Origin: Rhodovastum atsumiense | Lineage (GTDB): Bacteria > Pseudomonadota > Alphaproteobacteria > Acetobacterales > Acetobacteraceae | DNA length: 64,000 bases | Direction: 5' to 3' | Assembly: GCF_937425535.1 (NCBI RefSeq) | Contig: NZ_OW485601.1 | Coordinates: forward strand, 2,959,501-3,023,500 | Shown here: piece after piece, positions 9,251 to 18,636 of the stretch | How positions within the stretch are numbered: position 1 is the first letter of the stretch | Layout: every line of letters starts with the position of its first letter | Translations under genes and position numbers: made by a program | Notes under the pieces: generated by a model | Databases searched by the model: none | What the model was told of the DNA's origin: nothing | The model's input: the letters and a program-made list of their open reading frames with translations, nothing else

Positions 9251-10270
9251 TTAGTCCGCAACTTCCACGGAAGTCGGCGCTGCGCCTGCGTGCAGCCGTC
9301 GGAAATAGCCTTTGTGCATGGCGAGTCTCGGCCGCAGCCGCGCCGGCAGCCGCGCCGCATGGCGTCCGATGCGATAGCCGGTGTATTTGGCCACCCAGTG
9401 CAGCGCCGCGAGCGGGATCAGGTGCGGCGCGGTGCGGCCCAGGTAGGCGACCTCCGATCGGATGAAGGCGAAGCCTTCGCCGCCGACGCCGCCGAACTGC
9501 TCGGCGATCATCGGGAAGGCCGCGTGATAGACGCCGGTGTCGAAATACCGGCGGAACTCCTGCAGCGGCGTGTAGCCGTGCGAGTGCACTGCCTCGGCCC
9601 GGGCCGCGTAGACCACGGTCCAGCCCCCTTGCAGCGCCCGCGCGGCGAACACCTGGTCCTCGCCCATGATGACCGGTGTGGCAAAGCCGCCAAGCTGGTT
9701 GAAGATGCTGCGGCGATAGGCCGCAAAGGAATTGGAGGCAAAGACTGCCTTGATGCCAAGGGCGCGCGCCGCTGGCAGCCGTTTGGACAAGCCTGTATCT
9801 CCATAGTTGAACAGCCGTGCATGACGTTCGATCGGACCGGCCTCGGGACGCGGAAGCTGGCGGCCATAGGCCATGGCCACGTCGGCATCGGTGAAGGAGT
9901 GCAGCAGGCGCGCCAGGGCCTGCGCATTCGCCGGAATCGCATCCTGCGTCAGGAACACCAGCAGATCGGCACGCGGATCAACCAGCGCGGCGCCGAGATT
10001 GCGGGTTCCGCCATGATCGAACTGCGCGGGAGCAATGGTGTGGACGCGATATCCGGCGCCGCGGAAGATCGACACGGTATCATCGACCGATCCGGAATCG
10101 ATGATCAGCACTTCGCACGGCTGCGCTGACTGGCTTTTCAGCGCTGCTACCTGCAAGGCCGCGAATGCTCCACCGTTCTGCGTTGGAATGATCACTGCAA
10201 AGGTGGGTAGAGCGGGCCCTGCTTGTCGTCCGGACGAGGCGTGCGCTATCGATTCGACGGATGGCTGCAT
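9251..10270 (-). CDS. GT2-family glycosyltransferase (rhamnosyltransferase-like)
   Basis: This 339-residue GT-A enzyme has an N-terminal nucleotide-binding motif (FAVIIPTQNGG), DSGSVDDT and the metal-binding equivalent TQDAIP. FDHGGTRNLGA and the catalytic-side motif GEDQVF follow. The FDHGGTRN block is typical of O-antigen rhamnosyltransferases, so rhamnose transfer is possible but not certain. The gene ends 17 bp before the glycosylphosphotransferase and is co-oriented with it. The first ATG follows a 458-bp non-coding gap, so this gene probably begins its own transcription unit. Confidence 0.85.
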   Translation of the reverse strand: MQPSVESIAHASSGRQAGPALPTFAVIIPTQNGGAFAALQVAALKSQSAQPCEVLIIDSGSVDDTVSIFRGAGYRVHTIAPAQFDHGGTRNLGAALVDPRADLLVFLTQDAIPANAQALARLLHSFTDADVAMAYGRQLPRPEAGPIERHARLFNYGDTGLSKRLPAARALGIKAVFASNSFAAYRRSIFNQLGGFATPVIMGEDQVFAARALQGGWTVVYAARAEAVHSHGYTPLQEFRRYFDTGVYHAAFPMIAEQFGGVGGEGFAFIRSEVAYLGRTAPHLIPLAALHWVAKYTGYRIGRHAARLPARLRPRLAMHKGYFRRLHAGAAPTSVEVAD

Positions 10271-10728
10271 CGGCTAGGGCTCATGACGTTAAGGACATGA
10301 CTGGCATCTGGCAGATCCCCGCGCGGGCGGCTGAACCGATCGGGACGCACGCCGGATCGCAACTGACTCTGCCGTCATGCCGCAGTGCAGAATGCTTATA
10401 ATCAAATGCTCTGCACAGCAGAATTGTTGCAGTCGACTGGTGCGAAAATCTTGTCCATCTCCGCGTGATCGCACTGTCGGCATTGAAATTCCACTTTTGG
10501 GCGCAAGTCCACAATCCAGACGTGCGCAGCGACGGCCTGATCTTGCACTTTGGCTCGGGATTTGTGCGCTCCAGCGTCGATTGCTCAAAGGCGATCGGAT
10601 TGGGGCAGCCATGCGGTCCAGAGCGACGACCCGGAACAAACCCTGGTGATGACCGGCCGCACCGATTCCCCGGCCGCCGGACCCATGCGTCACCTGTCAT
10701 CATCGGATGTCCCTGCCTTCCGATATGC
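10271..10728. other. Non-coding gap between NRPS/PKS and GT2 genes
   Basis: This 458-bp stretch has no convincing gene and is clearly less GC-rich than its flanks around 10377-10500. It should hold the end of the NRPS/PKS transcript and the promoter for GT2 and the genes after it. A 7-bp inverted repeat (10385-10416) brackets a TATAAG-like element on the minus strand. A weak hairpin ATCGGA / TCCGAT (10702-10724) follows the NRPS stop but lacks a T tract. Confidence 0.5.
10385..10416. promoter_or_regulatory. Inverted repeat around a putative -10 element
   Basis: GTGCAGA (10385-10391) and TCTGCAC (10410-10416) form a perfect 7-bp inverted repeat with an 18-base spacer. Read on the minus strand, the spacer contains TATAAG, a plausible -10 hexamer for the GT2 operon, so the repeat could be an operator over the promoter. 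No clear -35 was found. The assignment rests on symmetry and position only. Confidence 0.3.
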
Positions 10729-13700
10729 TCAATCGGCAGTGCCGAGTGGTTCGATGGTCGCGGTCTGCAGCGGCCCGCGCCGGAACTGCCCCAGCGAAGG
10801 GCCGCGCAGCGGCGTGACGATCGGCGCGGCCGCGGCGTCGGCCGGGGCGACCACCTGCGCCAGGGCCTCGATGGTGGGATGGCGCAATAGCTGGCTTGCG
10901 GTCACCGCCAGGCCCGCGCGCATGCTGCGGGCCGCGATCTGGAACAGATGGATCGAATCCGCCCCGAGATCGAGCAGGTTGTCGGTGAGCCCGATGCGGG
11001 AGAGGCCCAGAACCTCCTGCCAGATCGTCGCCAGTTGCCGCTGCAGTTCGGTTTCAGGTTCCACATGCTCCGCCGCCGCGGGCAGTGGCCCCGCATCCGG
11101 TGCCCTCAGCGCCCACCGGTCGATCTTGCCGTTCGGGTTCAGCGGCATGGTCTCCAGCCGCAGCCACAGCGCCGGCACCATGTAATCGGGCAGATGCCGG
11201 GCCAGTGATGCGCGCAGCCGCTCCGGCGTCAGCCCGGTGCCGGGCCGTTCCACCCAGTAGCCAACCAGTCGCGACCATTCCTCCTGCAGTGCCACCGCGC
11301 AGGCCTGCACGCCATCGACGCGGGCCAGTACCTCCTCGATCTCGCCCAGCTCGATGCGGAAGCCGCGCAGCTTGACCTGCTGGTCATTGCGGCCGAGCAG
11401 TTGCACGCGCCCATCCGCCAGCCGCCGGGCCACGTCGCCGGTACGGTAGAAGCGGGTGGGCGGGGCCGTGCCCGGGGATGCCGTGACGAAGCGCTCAGCG
11501 GTCAGCGCGGGCCGGTCGAGATAGCCGCGCGCAAGTCCCTCGCCGCCGATCCACAATTCCCCCGGCACGCCGACCGGCGCGAGCGCGCCGGTGTCGTCCA
11601 CCACATGGAAGCTGGTATTGGCGATCGGCAGCCCGATGGTGACGGGGCCGTCATCGGGCAGGATGCGAACGGTGGAGGACCAGATCGTGGTTTCGGTCGG
11701 CCCATACATGTTCCACAGCTCGGCGCCGTCCTCGAGCAGCCGGTCGGCCAGGGACCGCGAGAGCTTCTCGCCGCCGCACAGCAGCTTCATCCCCGCTATC
11801 GGGCGGAAGCCCGCATCCAGCAGCATCTGCCACAGGCTTGGTGTCGCCTGCATGACGGTGGCGTTGCACCCCCGCATCCGCTCGCACAGGGCGAAGCCGT
11901 CGACCACGTCGGCGTGAGCAGCGATCTCCACCCGCGCCCCGACCACCAACGGCGCGAACAACTCGAGGCCGGCAATGTCGAAGGCAATCGTGGTGACCGC
12001 CATCATCACGTCGTCCGGCCGCAGGCCTGGCCGCGCGATCATCGACAGCAGCAGGTTCACCACCGAACGGTGCCGCACCTCGACGCCCTTCGGCGTGCCG
12101 GTGGAGCCGGAGGTGAAGATGACATAGGCGAGGTCGTCGCCACGTACCTCCACCCCGGGCGCATGTCCGGGCCGTGCCGCGATCTCCGCCCAGGCGTGAT
12201 CGAGCCGGATCAGGGGTGCCCCGGTCGGAAGCAGGGGCTCCGCCGCCGCGTCATCGGTGATCACCCCGGCCACCTGGGCCTGTTCCAGGATCAGCCGCAG
12301 CCGCGCCTCGGGATGGCCGGGATCAAGCGGCACATAGGCGTAGCCGGCCTTCAGCACGCCCAGCAACGCCACCAGCATGTCGAGTGAGCGTTCCACCAGG
12401 ATGCCGACGCGCTGTTCGCCGGCGGGCAGAATGCCACGCAGATGATGTGCCAACTGGTTGGCGCGGCGGTCGAGTGCCGCGTAGGTCAGGCTGGTCCCAC
12501 CGAAGCCGGCCGCGATCCGGTCCGGGGTTTCGGCCGCCTGCGCCGCGATCAGGTCGTGCACGCCACGATCGAGATCATGCGCGACCGCAGTGCGGTTCCA
12601 ACCTTCGGTCAGTTGCTGCAGCGTGGCCGCGTCCATCATCGGCAGCGAGGCCACCGTCCGGTCGGCATCCTCGGCGATCGCCGCCAGCAGCGCGCGCCAG
12701 TGTCCGATCCAGCGGGCAATGGTGGCCTCGTCGAACAGGTCGGTGCTGTAGTCGCAGTCGATGCGCAACCCCGCATCCGATTCGATGACATTGAGGAAGA
12801 TGTCGAAGTTGACGAAGCGCTTCGGATTGGGGGCGATCCGCACGGCGAGGCCGGGAAAATCGGCTGCCTCGCCAAGCTTCTCCAGGTTGAACTGCAATTG
12901 TGTCAGCGGCAGCCGGTTCAACTCGCGCCGCAGGTCCAGCCGGCGGACCAGCGTGCCGAAGGTGTAGCCCTGGTGCTCGTAGGCGGCCATCACCGTCTGT
13001 TTCAGCGTGGCCATGAAGGCGGCGGCGCTGGTGTCCGCCTGCCAGGTGGCACGCAGCGGCAGCAGGTTGACGCAATGGCCGACCAGGATCTGGTCCTCCA
13101 CCAGCGACTGCCCCGCCGAGGGAATCGCCACCACCACGTCGCGCTGTCCGGCAAGGCGGCCCATCAGCAACTGGAAGGCACCAAGTAGGGTGACGAACAG
13201 CGTGCAGCCCCGTTTCGCTCCCGCGCGCTTCACCGCCTGGTACAGATCCGCGTCGATGTGGGTCCGGTAAGTGGCGCCGCGGAAGCTCTTGCGGTTCGGC
13301 CGTGGACGGTCGGACGGAAGTTCGAGCTCCGGCACGGGGGTTGCGAACTGCGCCATCCAGTAGCGTTCGGCTGTTTCGTTCGCCGTCGTGGCAACCGCCT
13401 GCCGCGCGGCATGGACGCTGTAGGGCAGGGGGGAGGGCAAGGCCGGTGCCTTGCCGGCGCTGCGTGCCGCGTAGCAGGCGGCGAGCTCGCCGGCGATGAC
13501 GTTCATCGACCAGCCATCGCAGACGATGTGATGCGCGGTGAACACCAGGACATGTGCATCGTCGGCCAGGCGCACCAACTGCGCCCGCACCGGCGGCCCG
13601 GCCACCAGGTCGAACGCCGTGGCGGCATCCTGCATGACCAGCTCGTCCAGCTTCCGCCCGGCTTCCGCCGGTGGCAGGGCCGAGAGATCGTGGCGGCGCC

Positions 13701-16700
13701 ACGCCGGGGCAGGCGTCGCCGTGATCAGCATGCGTTCCCCGTCGGGACGGAAGCGCGCCCGCAGCGCGTCGTGACGTGACACCACGTCGGCCAGCGCCGC
13801 TTCCAGCGCCGCTTCGTCCAGTGTGCCGTCGAGACGCAGACTGATCGATTCGTTGAAGCTGCAGGAGGCGTCATCGCCAAGCTGGGCGGCCAGCCATATC
13901 TCGGTCTGCGGTTCGGTGAGCGGCGCCTCGTCCAGCGATTTCAGGCGTGGCGCTTCCTTCGCGGTGATCGCCCCCGCCGCCAGCATCTCGTCAAGGCTGT
14001 CGCGGAAAGCGTCGACGATGCGCGCGAGATCGGCCTCGGTATGGGCGGTGGTCAGGAAGCAGGGGAAGCCTTCGGCGATGTGGATGCCACGCAGGCGCAG
14101 GTGATAGTAGAGCAGGCTGCCGAGCCGGTCTTCCTGGCCGAAGGCGAAGTAGAACATGCTGCCGAAGTTTTCGATGCGCGTGCGCAGGCCGCGCCCGGCC
14201 AGGGCGTCGTTCAGGCTGGCGACCAGCGCGGCGGTGCGCGCGGTCAGGCGTTCCTGCAACTCCGGCCCGGCTTCCTTCAGGTGCAGCAGCACCGCCTTCA
14301 GCGCCGCCAGCACCAGCGGATGGCGCACGAAGGTGCCGGCGAAGAAGGTCGGCGCGACCTCGGGGATCGAGTCGTCGCCGTACTGCCACATGCCGCCGTC
14401 GAGCGCGTCCATGAAGCGGCGCCTGCCCGCGAGTACGCCCACCGGCATGCCGCCACCCACCACTTTGCCGTAGGTGGCAAGATCGGCACGGATGCCGAAC
14501 AGCGCCTGCATGCCGCCCGGATGCATGCGGAATCCCGTCACCACTTCGTCGAAGACCAGGGCGGTGCCGGAGTCCTCGGTGATCCGGCGCAGCTCCTGCA
14601 GGAAGTCGCGCGGCTGCAGCGCAGGGTGGCGGCTCTGCACGGTTTCACATATCACCGCGGCGAGTTCCCCCGCGTGCGCGCGTACCCAGGCCAGGCTCTC
14701 CGGATCGTCATAGGCCAGCACGACCATGTTCTGCACGGATCCGGCGGGAATGCCGGGTGCCACTGGCAGGGCCCGCGGCGGGGCGCCACGCCGGGCACCC
14801 TTCACCAGCACCTCGTCGAACTGCCCGTGATAGGCGCCCCCGAACACAGCGACCTTGTCACGGCCGGTGACGCAGCGCGCCACCCGTATCGCCGCCATCA
14901 CCGCCTCGGAGCCGGTGTTGCAGAAGGTCGCGCGCTCGTTGCCGGTCATCTCGCAGAACAGCCGCGCCACCTCGCCGGAGATGTCGGATTGCGGACCGAT
15001 GGCGAAGCCGTCCTGCAATTGCCGCGTGACCGCGTCGACGACGAAATCCGGCGCATGGCCGAAACAGGTCTGGCCGTAGCCGTTCACCAGGTCGACATAC
15101 TCGTTGCCGTCGACATCCCAGATCTTCGCGCCCTTGGACCGCCCGGAGGCGATCGGATAGACCATCTCCTTCCATTCCGCCCGGAAGCCCGCGGCAGCGC
15201 GCGGATCGGCCAGGACGTCGCGGTACTCCTGTGTCAGGCGCTTCGATCCCACCGTCTTCGCCGTATAGCGCGCGGTCAGGTCGGCGATATGCGCAAGCTG
15301 GGCCGCGGTCAGGTCATGCTGCGCGCCGATCTGCGCGCCCGGACGATACAGCGAGAAGCGGCTGGGCAGTTCCTCGCCACCGGCCGGGGGCGAGGGGGCA
15401 GGCACTGCCTGCGGGGCGGGGTGCGCCGTGGCGGATGCCGGCAGGCCACGCAACAGGGCGAGCTGGTCGGTCATCAACCGGCGCATGGCGTCCAACTGCG
15501 CCTGCACCACCGCTTCCAGGGTGCCGGCAGCCGGCGATACGGACGGGATCGCCGGCGCCGGCATCTCCCCCCCGGTCGCGGCATGAACGGCGACGGGGGT
15601 GGCTGCCGGCGCGGTTTCCGGCGGCAGCGACTGCGCCACATGCGCCGACAGGGCCGCCAGGTTCGGGAATTCGCCGAGCAATTGCCGGAAGGTGATCCGG
15701 ATGGCGAAGCGGGCCTGGATCTGCTGCGCCGCCTGGCCCAGCATCAGCGAATCGAAGCCGAGTTCCAGGAAGGACGCCTCGTCGGGGGCGGTGGACAGGT
15801 CCTCGCCGGAGAGCTTCTCGAAGATGGCGACCAACTCGGCGCGGGCCTTCGCGGGGCGGGCATCGGCCGGCGAAAGGGCCGCAGTGGTCATCGCAATCTC
15901 CATCGGCTTATCGTGGCTTTCAGCGGCATTCGTCATGGGAACGGACACGGCATTGGCGGTGGCGCCCGGCCGCGGCGGCTCGATCCAGTGGCGCCGGCGC
16001 TCGAACGGATAGGTCGGCAGCGGCACACGCTGCGGGGGCGCCGGGGCGTGGTGCGCCGCCCAGTCGGGCGCGAGCCCCGCCATCCACAGCCGTCCCAGCG
16101 CCTCGTTCAGGCAGGCGTGGTCGGTTGCCTCCCGCGTGGCATCGGGCAGCGATGCCACCACGACGCGCTGCGGGCCGGCGGGCAGCGCCTGCAGCGCCAG
16201 TGTGGTCAGCGCCTTGCCCGGCCCCACTTCCACCAGCGCCGGCGCTTCGCACTCGGCCAGCGTGGCCAGCGCGGCGGCGAAGCGCACCGGCGCCCGGCAA
16301 TGCCGGGCCCAGTACTCCGGAGATGTCGCCTCTTCCGGGGTGATCCACTGCCCGGTGACGGTGGAAACATAGCGAAGCTGCGGTGTCCGCAGCGAAATGC
16401 CGTGGAGCATCCCGGCCAGGCCCGCGACCGCCGGATCCATCATGCGCGAGTGGAAGGCGTGGCTGGTGTGCAGTCGCCGTGCCAGGATTCCGCGCTGCTG
16501 CAGCTCGGCCTCCAGCGTGGCGATCGCGTCCAGCGGGCCCGCCACGACGCAGACTGACGGCCCGTTGATGGCAGCGAGGTCGAGCTCTGTTCCGAGCAGC
16601 TCCAGCACCTGCTCTTCCGGCAGTCGCACCGCCAGCATGCCGCCGCGCGGCAGGTCCTGCATCAGCCGCCCGCGCGCGGCGATCACCGCCAGCGCATCTT

Positions 16701-18636
16701 CCAGCCGCATCACGCCGGCCAGCGTGGCCGCGACGAACTCGCCGATCGAATGCCCGATCATGGCGTCCGGCCGCAGCCCCTGCGCCATCAGCGTGCGGGC
16801 CAGCGCGTATTCCGTGACGAAGATCGCCGGCTGCGCCAGCACCGTGGCCAGCAGCGGATTGTCCTCGCCCTTCGCTTCGCCATACAGCAGGTCACGGATG
16901 TCCTGGCCAAGGATTGGCTGCAGGATCGCGGCGCAGGCATCGACCTCGTGGCGGAAGCAGGGTTCGTGGGCATAGAGGTCACGCCCCATGCCGGGGTACT
17001 GGGCACCCTGCCCGGGGAACATGAAGGCGAGCGGCGGCGTCGCCCGGGCGAGCGTCGTGGCGACGGACGGTGCCGCCAGCTTCACCGCGGCCTGTGCCGT
17101 ATCTGCTGCCACCACGGCGCAGCGATGCGGGAATTCCCGCCGTCCGGTCTGCAGGGTGAAGGCGACATCGGCGAGGCTCAGTTCGGGATACGCCTGCAGA
17201 TGCGCGGCCAGCCGGCTGCGCATGGAGGCAAGCGCCGCTTCGCTGCGCGCCGACAGCACCAGCACCTGGGCCGGGCGCGTATCGGCCGGGCGCGGCAGCA
17301 GCGGCGGCTCCTCGAGCACCACATGCACGTTGGTGCCGCCCACGCCCAGGGCGGAGACGCCGGCGACGCGCCGTCGCGGCGGATTTGGCCAGGGAATGAC
17401 CTGATCGTTGACGAAGAACGGGCTGTTGCCAAGGTCCATCCGCGGGTTCGGCGTGTGGAAATGCACGGTTGGCGGGATGACGCCGTGCCGCACCGCCAGT
17501 GCCGCCTTGATCAGCCCGGTGGCGCCCGCCGCGGTATCGAGATGGCCGACATTGCTCTTGGTCGAGCCGAGCGCGCAGACGCCTCGCGCCCCGGTGGCGA
17601 AAGCCTGCCGCAGCGCTGCCACCTCGATCGGGTCACCGAGGGGGGTAGCGGTACCATGGCATTCAATAAAGCCGATTTCTTCCGGCTCGACTCCGGCCAC
17701 CGCCTGAGCCGCGGCGATGACCGAGACCTGGCCCTCGACGCTCGGGGCGGTGAAGCCGACCTTGTCGTTGCCGTCGTTGTTGACGGCATGGCCGCGGATG
17801 ACGGCATGGATGTGGTCGCCAGCGGCGATCGCGTCCTCGACGCGGCGCAACAGCACCACCGCCGCGCCGCTGCCGAACACCGTGCCGCTGGCCTCGGCGT
17901 CGAAGGGGCGACAGCGACCGTCGGCCGAGACCATGCCGCCTTCCTGGTGCAGGTAGCCGCGCTTCTGCGGGAAGGTGATCGACACGCCGCCGGCCAGCGC
18001 CATGTCGCTTTCGAACATCAGCAGGCTCTTGCAGGCCTGGGCGACGGCGAGCAGCGAGGTGGAGCAGGCCGACTGCACCGTCATTGCCGGGCCGCGCAGG
18101 TTCAGCTTGTAGGCGACGCGGGTGGCCAGCACATCGGGAAGGGCACCGAGCAGCAGCGGATATTCGGTCACCTGGTAGGCGCTGGTGAAGCGTTCGGTGA
18201 CGCCGCGGTCGGCGAGGACGTTGTGGAGGAAATAGGTCGGCATGGAGGCGCCGGCGAAGACGCCGATGGCGCCGGCGAAGCGCGCGGGGTCGCAGCCGGC
18301 ATCCTCCAGCGCTTCCCAACAGATTTCCAGGAAGACGCGATGCTGCGGGTCGGTCAGCTCCGCCTCGCGGGCCTGCATGCCGAAGAAGCCGGCATCGAAT
18401 TTGTCGGCATCCGGCAGGATCGGACGCGCCCGCACGAAGTTGGCAGAGCGGCGGATCTCGGCCGGGAAGGCGTCCTCGAGTTCGGCCTCGGAGAAATGCG
18501 CGATCGAATCGACGCCTTCGCACAGGTTCCGCCAGAAGCCGGCGACGTCGTCGGCTCCGGGCAGGCGGGCGGCCATGCCGATGATGGCGATGCCGCCGGG
18601 CGAGTGGGCGTTGGACATGTTCGACTGGGAGGTCAC
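10729..18636 (-). CDS. Hybrid PKS-NRPS: KS-AT-ACP-aminotransferase-C-A-PCP
   Basis: This is a 2635-residue assembly-line enzyme. The ketosynthase spans 12-445 with Cys191 (SACSTS), His327 and His365. The acyltransferase spans about 535-860, with GHSIGE (Ser630) and HAFH (726-729), a malonyl-CoA signature. The ACP carries Ser963 (LGFDSL). A class III (glutamate-1-semialdehyde type) aminotransferase spans about 1130-1555, with PLP Lys1391. The condensation domain has HHIVCDG (1702-1708). The adenylation domain spans about 2025-2510 with FTSGSTGTPKG. The PCP carries Ser2561. Pocket residues read D-I-L-Q-L-G-M-I-W, a glycine-type code. There is no KR, DH, ER or thioesterase; about 35 residues follow the PCP. 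The GTG start overlaps the A-PCP gene stop (GTGA) and has GAGGAG upstream. The PKS-aminotransferase layout resembles MycA/ItuA of the iturin family. Product and release mechanism are unknown. Confidence 0.95.
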   Translation of the reverse strand: MTSQSNMSNAHSPGGIAIIGMAARLPGADDVAGFWRNLCEGVDSIAHFSEAELEDAFPAEIRRSANFVRARPILPDADKFDAGFFGMQAREAELTDPQHRVFLEICWEALEDAGCDPARFAGAIGVFAGASMPTYFLHNVLADRGVTERFTSAYQVTEYPLLLGALPDVLATRVAYKLNLRGPAMTVQSACSTSLLAVAQACKSLLMFESDMALAGGVSITFPQKRGYLHQEGGMVSADGRCRPFDAEASGTVFGSGAAVVLLRRVEDAIAAGDHIHAVIRGHAVNNDGNDKVGFTAPSVEGQVSVIAAAQAVAGVEPEEIGFIECHGTATPLGDPIEVAALRQAFATGARGVCALGSTKSNVGHLDTAAGATGLIKAALAVRHGVIPPTVHFHTPNPRMDLGNSPFFVNDQVIPWPNPPRRRVAGVSALGVGGTNVHVVLEEPPLLPRPADTRPAQVLVLSARSEAALASMRSRLAAHLQAYPELSLADVAFTLQTGRREFPHRCAVVAADTAQAAVKLAAPSVATTLARATPPLAFMFPGQGAQYPGMGRDLYAHEPCFRHEVDACAAILQPILGQDIRDLLYGEAKGEDNPLLATVLAQPAIFVTEYALARTLMAQGLRPDAMIGHSIGEFVAATLAGVMRLEDALAVIAARGRLMQDLPRGGMLAVRLPEEQVLELLGTELDLAAINGPSVCVVAGPLDAIATLEAELQQRGILARRLHTSHAFHSRMMDPAVAGLAGMLHGISLRTPQLRYVSTVTGQWITPEEATSPEYWARHCRAPVRFAAALATLAECEAPALVEVGPGKALTTLALQALPAGPQRVVVASLPDATREATDHACLNEALGRLWMAGLAPDWAAHHAPAPPQRVPLPTYPFERRRHWIEPPRPGATANAVSVPMTNAAESHDKPMEIAMTTAALSPADARPAKARAELVAIFEKLSGEDLSTAPDEASFLELGFDSLMLGQAAQQIQARFAIRITFRQLLGEFPNLAALSAHVAQSLPPETAPAATPVAVHAATGGEMPAPAIPSVSPAAGTLEAVVQAQLDAMRRLMTDQLALLRGLPASATAHPAPQAVPAPSPPAGGEELPSRFSLYRPGAQIGAQHDLTAAQLAHIADLTARYTAKTVGSKRLTQEYRDVLADPRAAAGFRAEWKEMVYPIASGRSKGAKIWDVDGNEYVDLVNGYGQTCFGHAPDFVVDAVTRQLQDGFAIGPQSDISGEVARLFCEMTGNERATFCNTGSEAVMAAIRVARCVTGRDKVAVFGGAYHGQFDEVLVKGARRGAPPRALPVAPGIPAGSVQNMVVLAYDDPESLAWVRAHAGELAAVICETVQSRHPALQPRDFLQELRRITEDSGTALVFDEVVTGFRMHPGGMQALFGIRADLATYGKVVGGGMPVGVLAGRRRFMDALDGGMWQYGDDSIPEVAPTFFAGTFVRHPLVLAALKAVLLHLKEAGPELQERLTARTAALVASLNDALAGRGLRTRIENFGSMFYFAFGQEDRLGSLLYYHLRLRGIHIAEGFPCFLTTAHTEADLARIVDAFRDSLDEMLAAGAITAKEAPRLKSLDEAPLTEPQTEIWLAAQLGDDASCSFNESISLRLDGTLDEAALEAALADVVSRHDALRARFRPDGERMLITATPAPAWRRHDLSALPPAEAGRKLDELVMQDAATAFDLVAGPPVRAQLVRLADDAHVLVFTAHHIVCDGWSMNVIAGELAACYAARSAGKAPALPSPLPYSVHAARQAVATTANETAERYWMAQFATPVPELELPSDRPRPNRKSFRGATYRTHIDADLYQAVKRAGAKRGCTLFVTLLGAFQLLMGRLAGQRDVVVAIPSAGQSLVEDQILVGHCVNLLPLRATWQADTSAAAFMATLKQTVMAAYEHQGYTFGTLVRRLDLRRELNRLPLTQLQFNLEKLGEAADFPGLAVRIAPNPKRFVNFDIFLNVIESDAGLRIDCDYSTDLFDEATIARWIGHWRALLAAIAEDADRTVASLPMMDAATLQQLTEGWNRTAVAHDLDRGVHDLIAAQAAETPDRIAAGFGGTSLTYAALDRRANQLAHHLRGILPAGEQRVGILVERSLDMLVALLGVLKAGYAYVPLDPGHPEARLRLILEQAQVAGVITDDAAAEPLLPTGAPLIRLDHAWAEIAARPGHAPGVEVRGDDLAYVIFTSGSTGTPKGVEVRHRSVVNLLLSMIARPGLRPDDVMMAVTTIAFDIAGLELFAPLVVGARVEIAAHADVVDGFALCERMRGCNATVMQATPSLWQMLLDAGFRPIAGMKLLCGGEKLSRSLADRLLEDGAELWNMYGPTETTIWSSTVRILPDDGPVTIGLPIANTSFHVVDDTGALAPVGVPGELWIGGEGLARGYLDRPALTAERFVTASPGTAPPTRFYRTGDVARRLADGRVQLLGRNDQQVKLRGFRIELGEIEEVLARVDGVQACAVALQEEWSRLVGYWVERPGTGLTPERLRASLARHLPDYMVPALWLRLETMPLNPNGKIDRWALRAPDAGPLPAAAEHVEPETELQRQLATIWQEVLGLSRIGLTDNLLDLGADSIHLFQIAARSMRAGLAVTASQLLRHPTIEALAQVVAPADAAAAPIVTPLRGPSLGQFRRGPLQTATIEPLGTAD

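Noticed and set aside
10385-10416. lux-box reading of the inverted repeat
   Set aside because: The spacing between half-sites (18) and the sequence do not fit the compact 18-20-bp lux box, and no luxR/luxI gene is in the window.
14041-16557. An 838-codon plus-strand frame
   Set aside because: It is antisense to the PKS aminotransferase and carrier region, has no recognisable domain and is rich in Arg/Gly/Gln, typical of a mirror frame.
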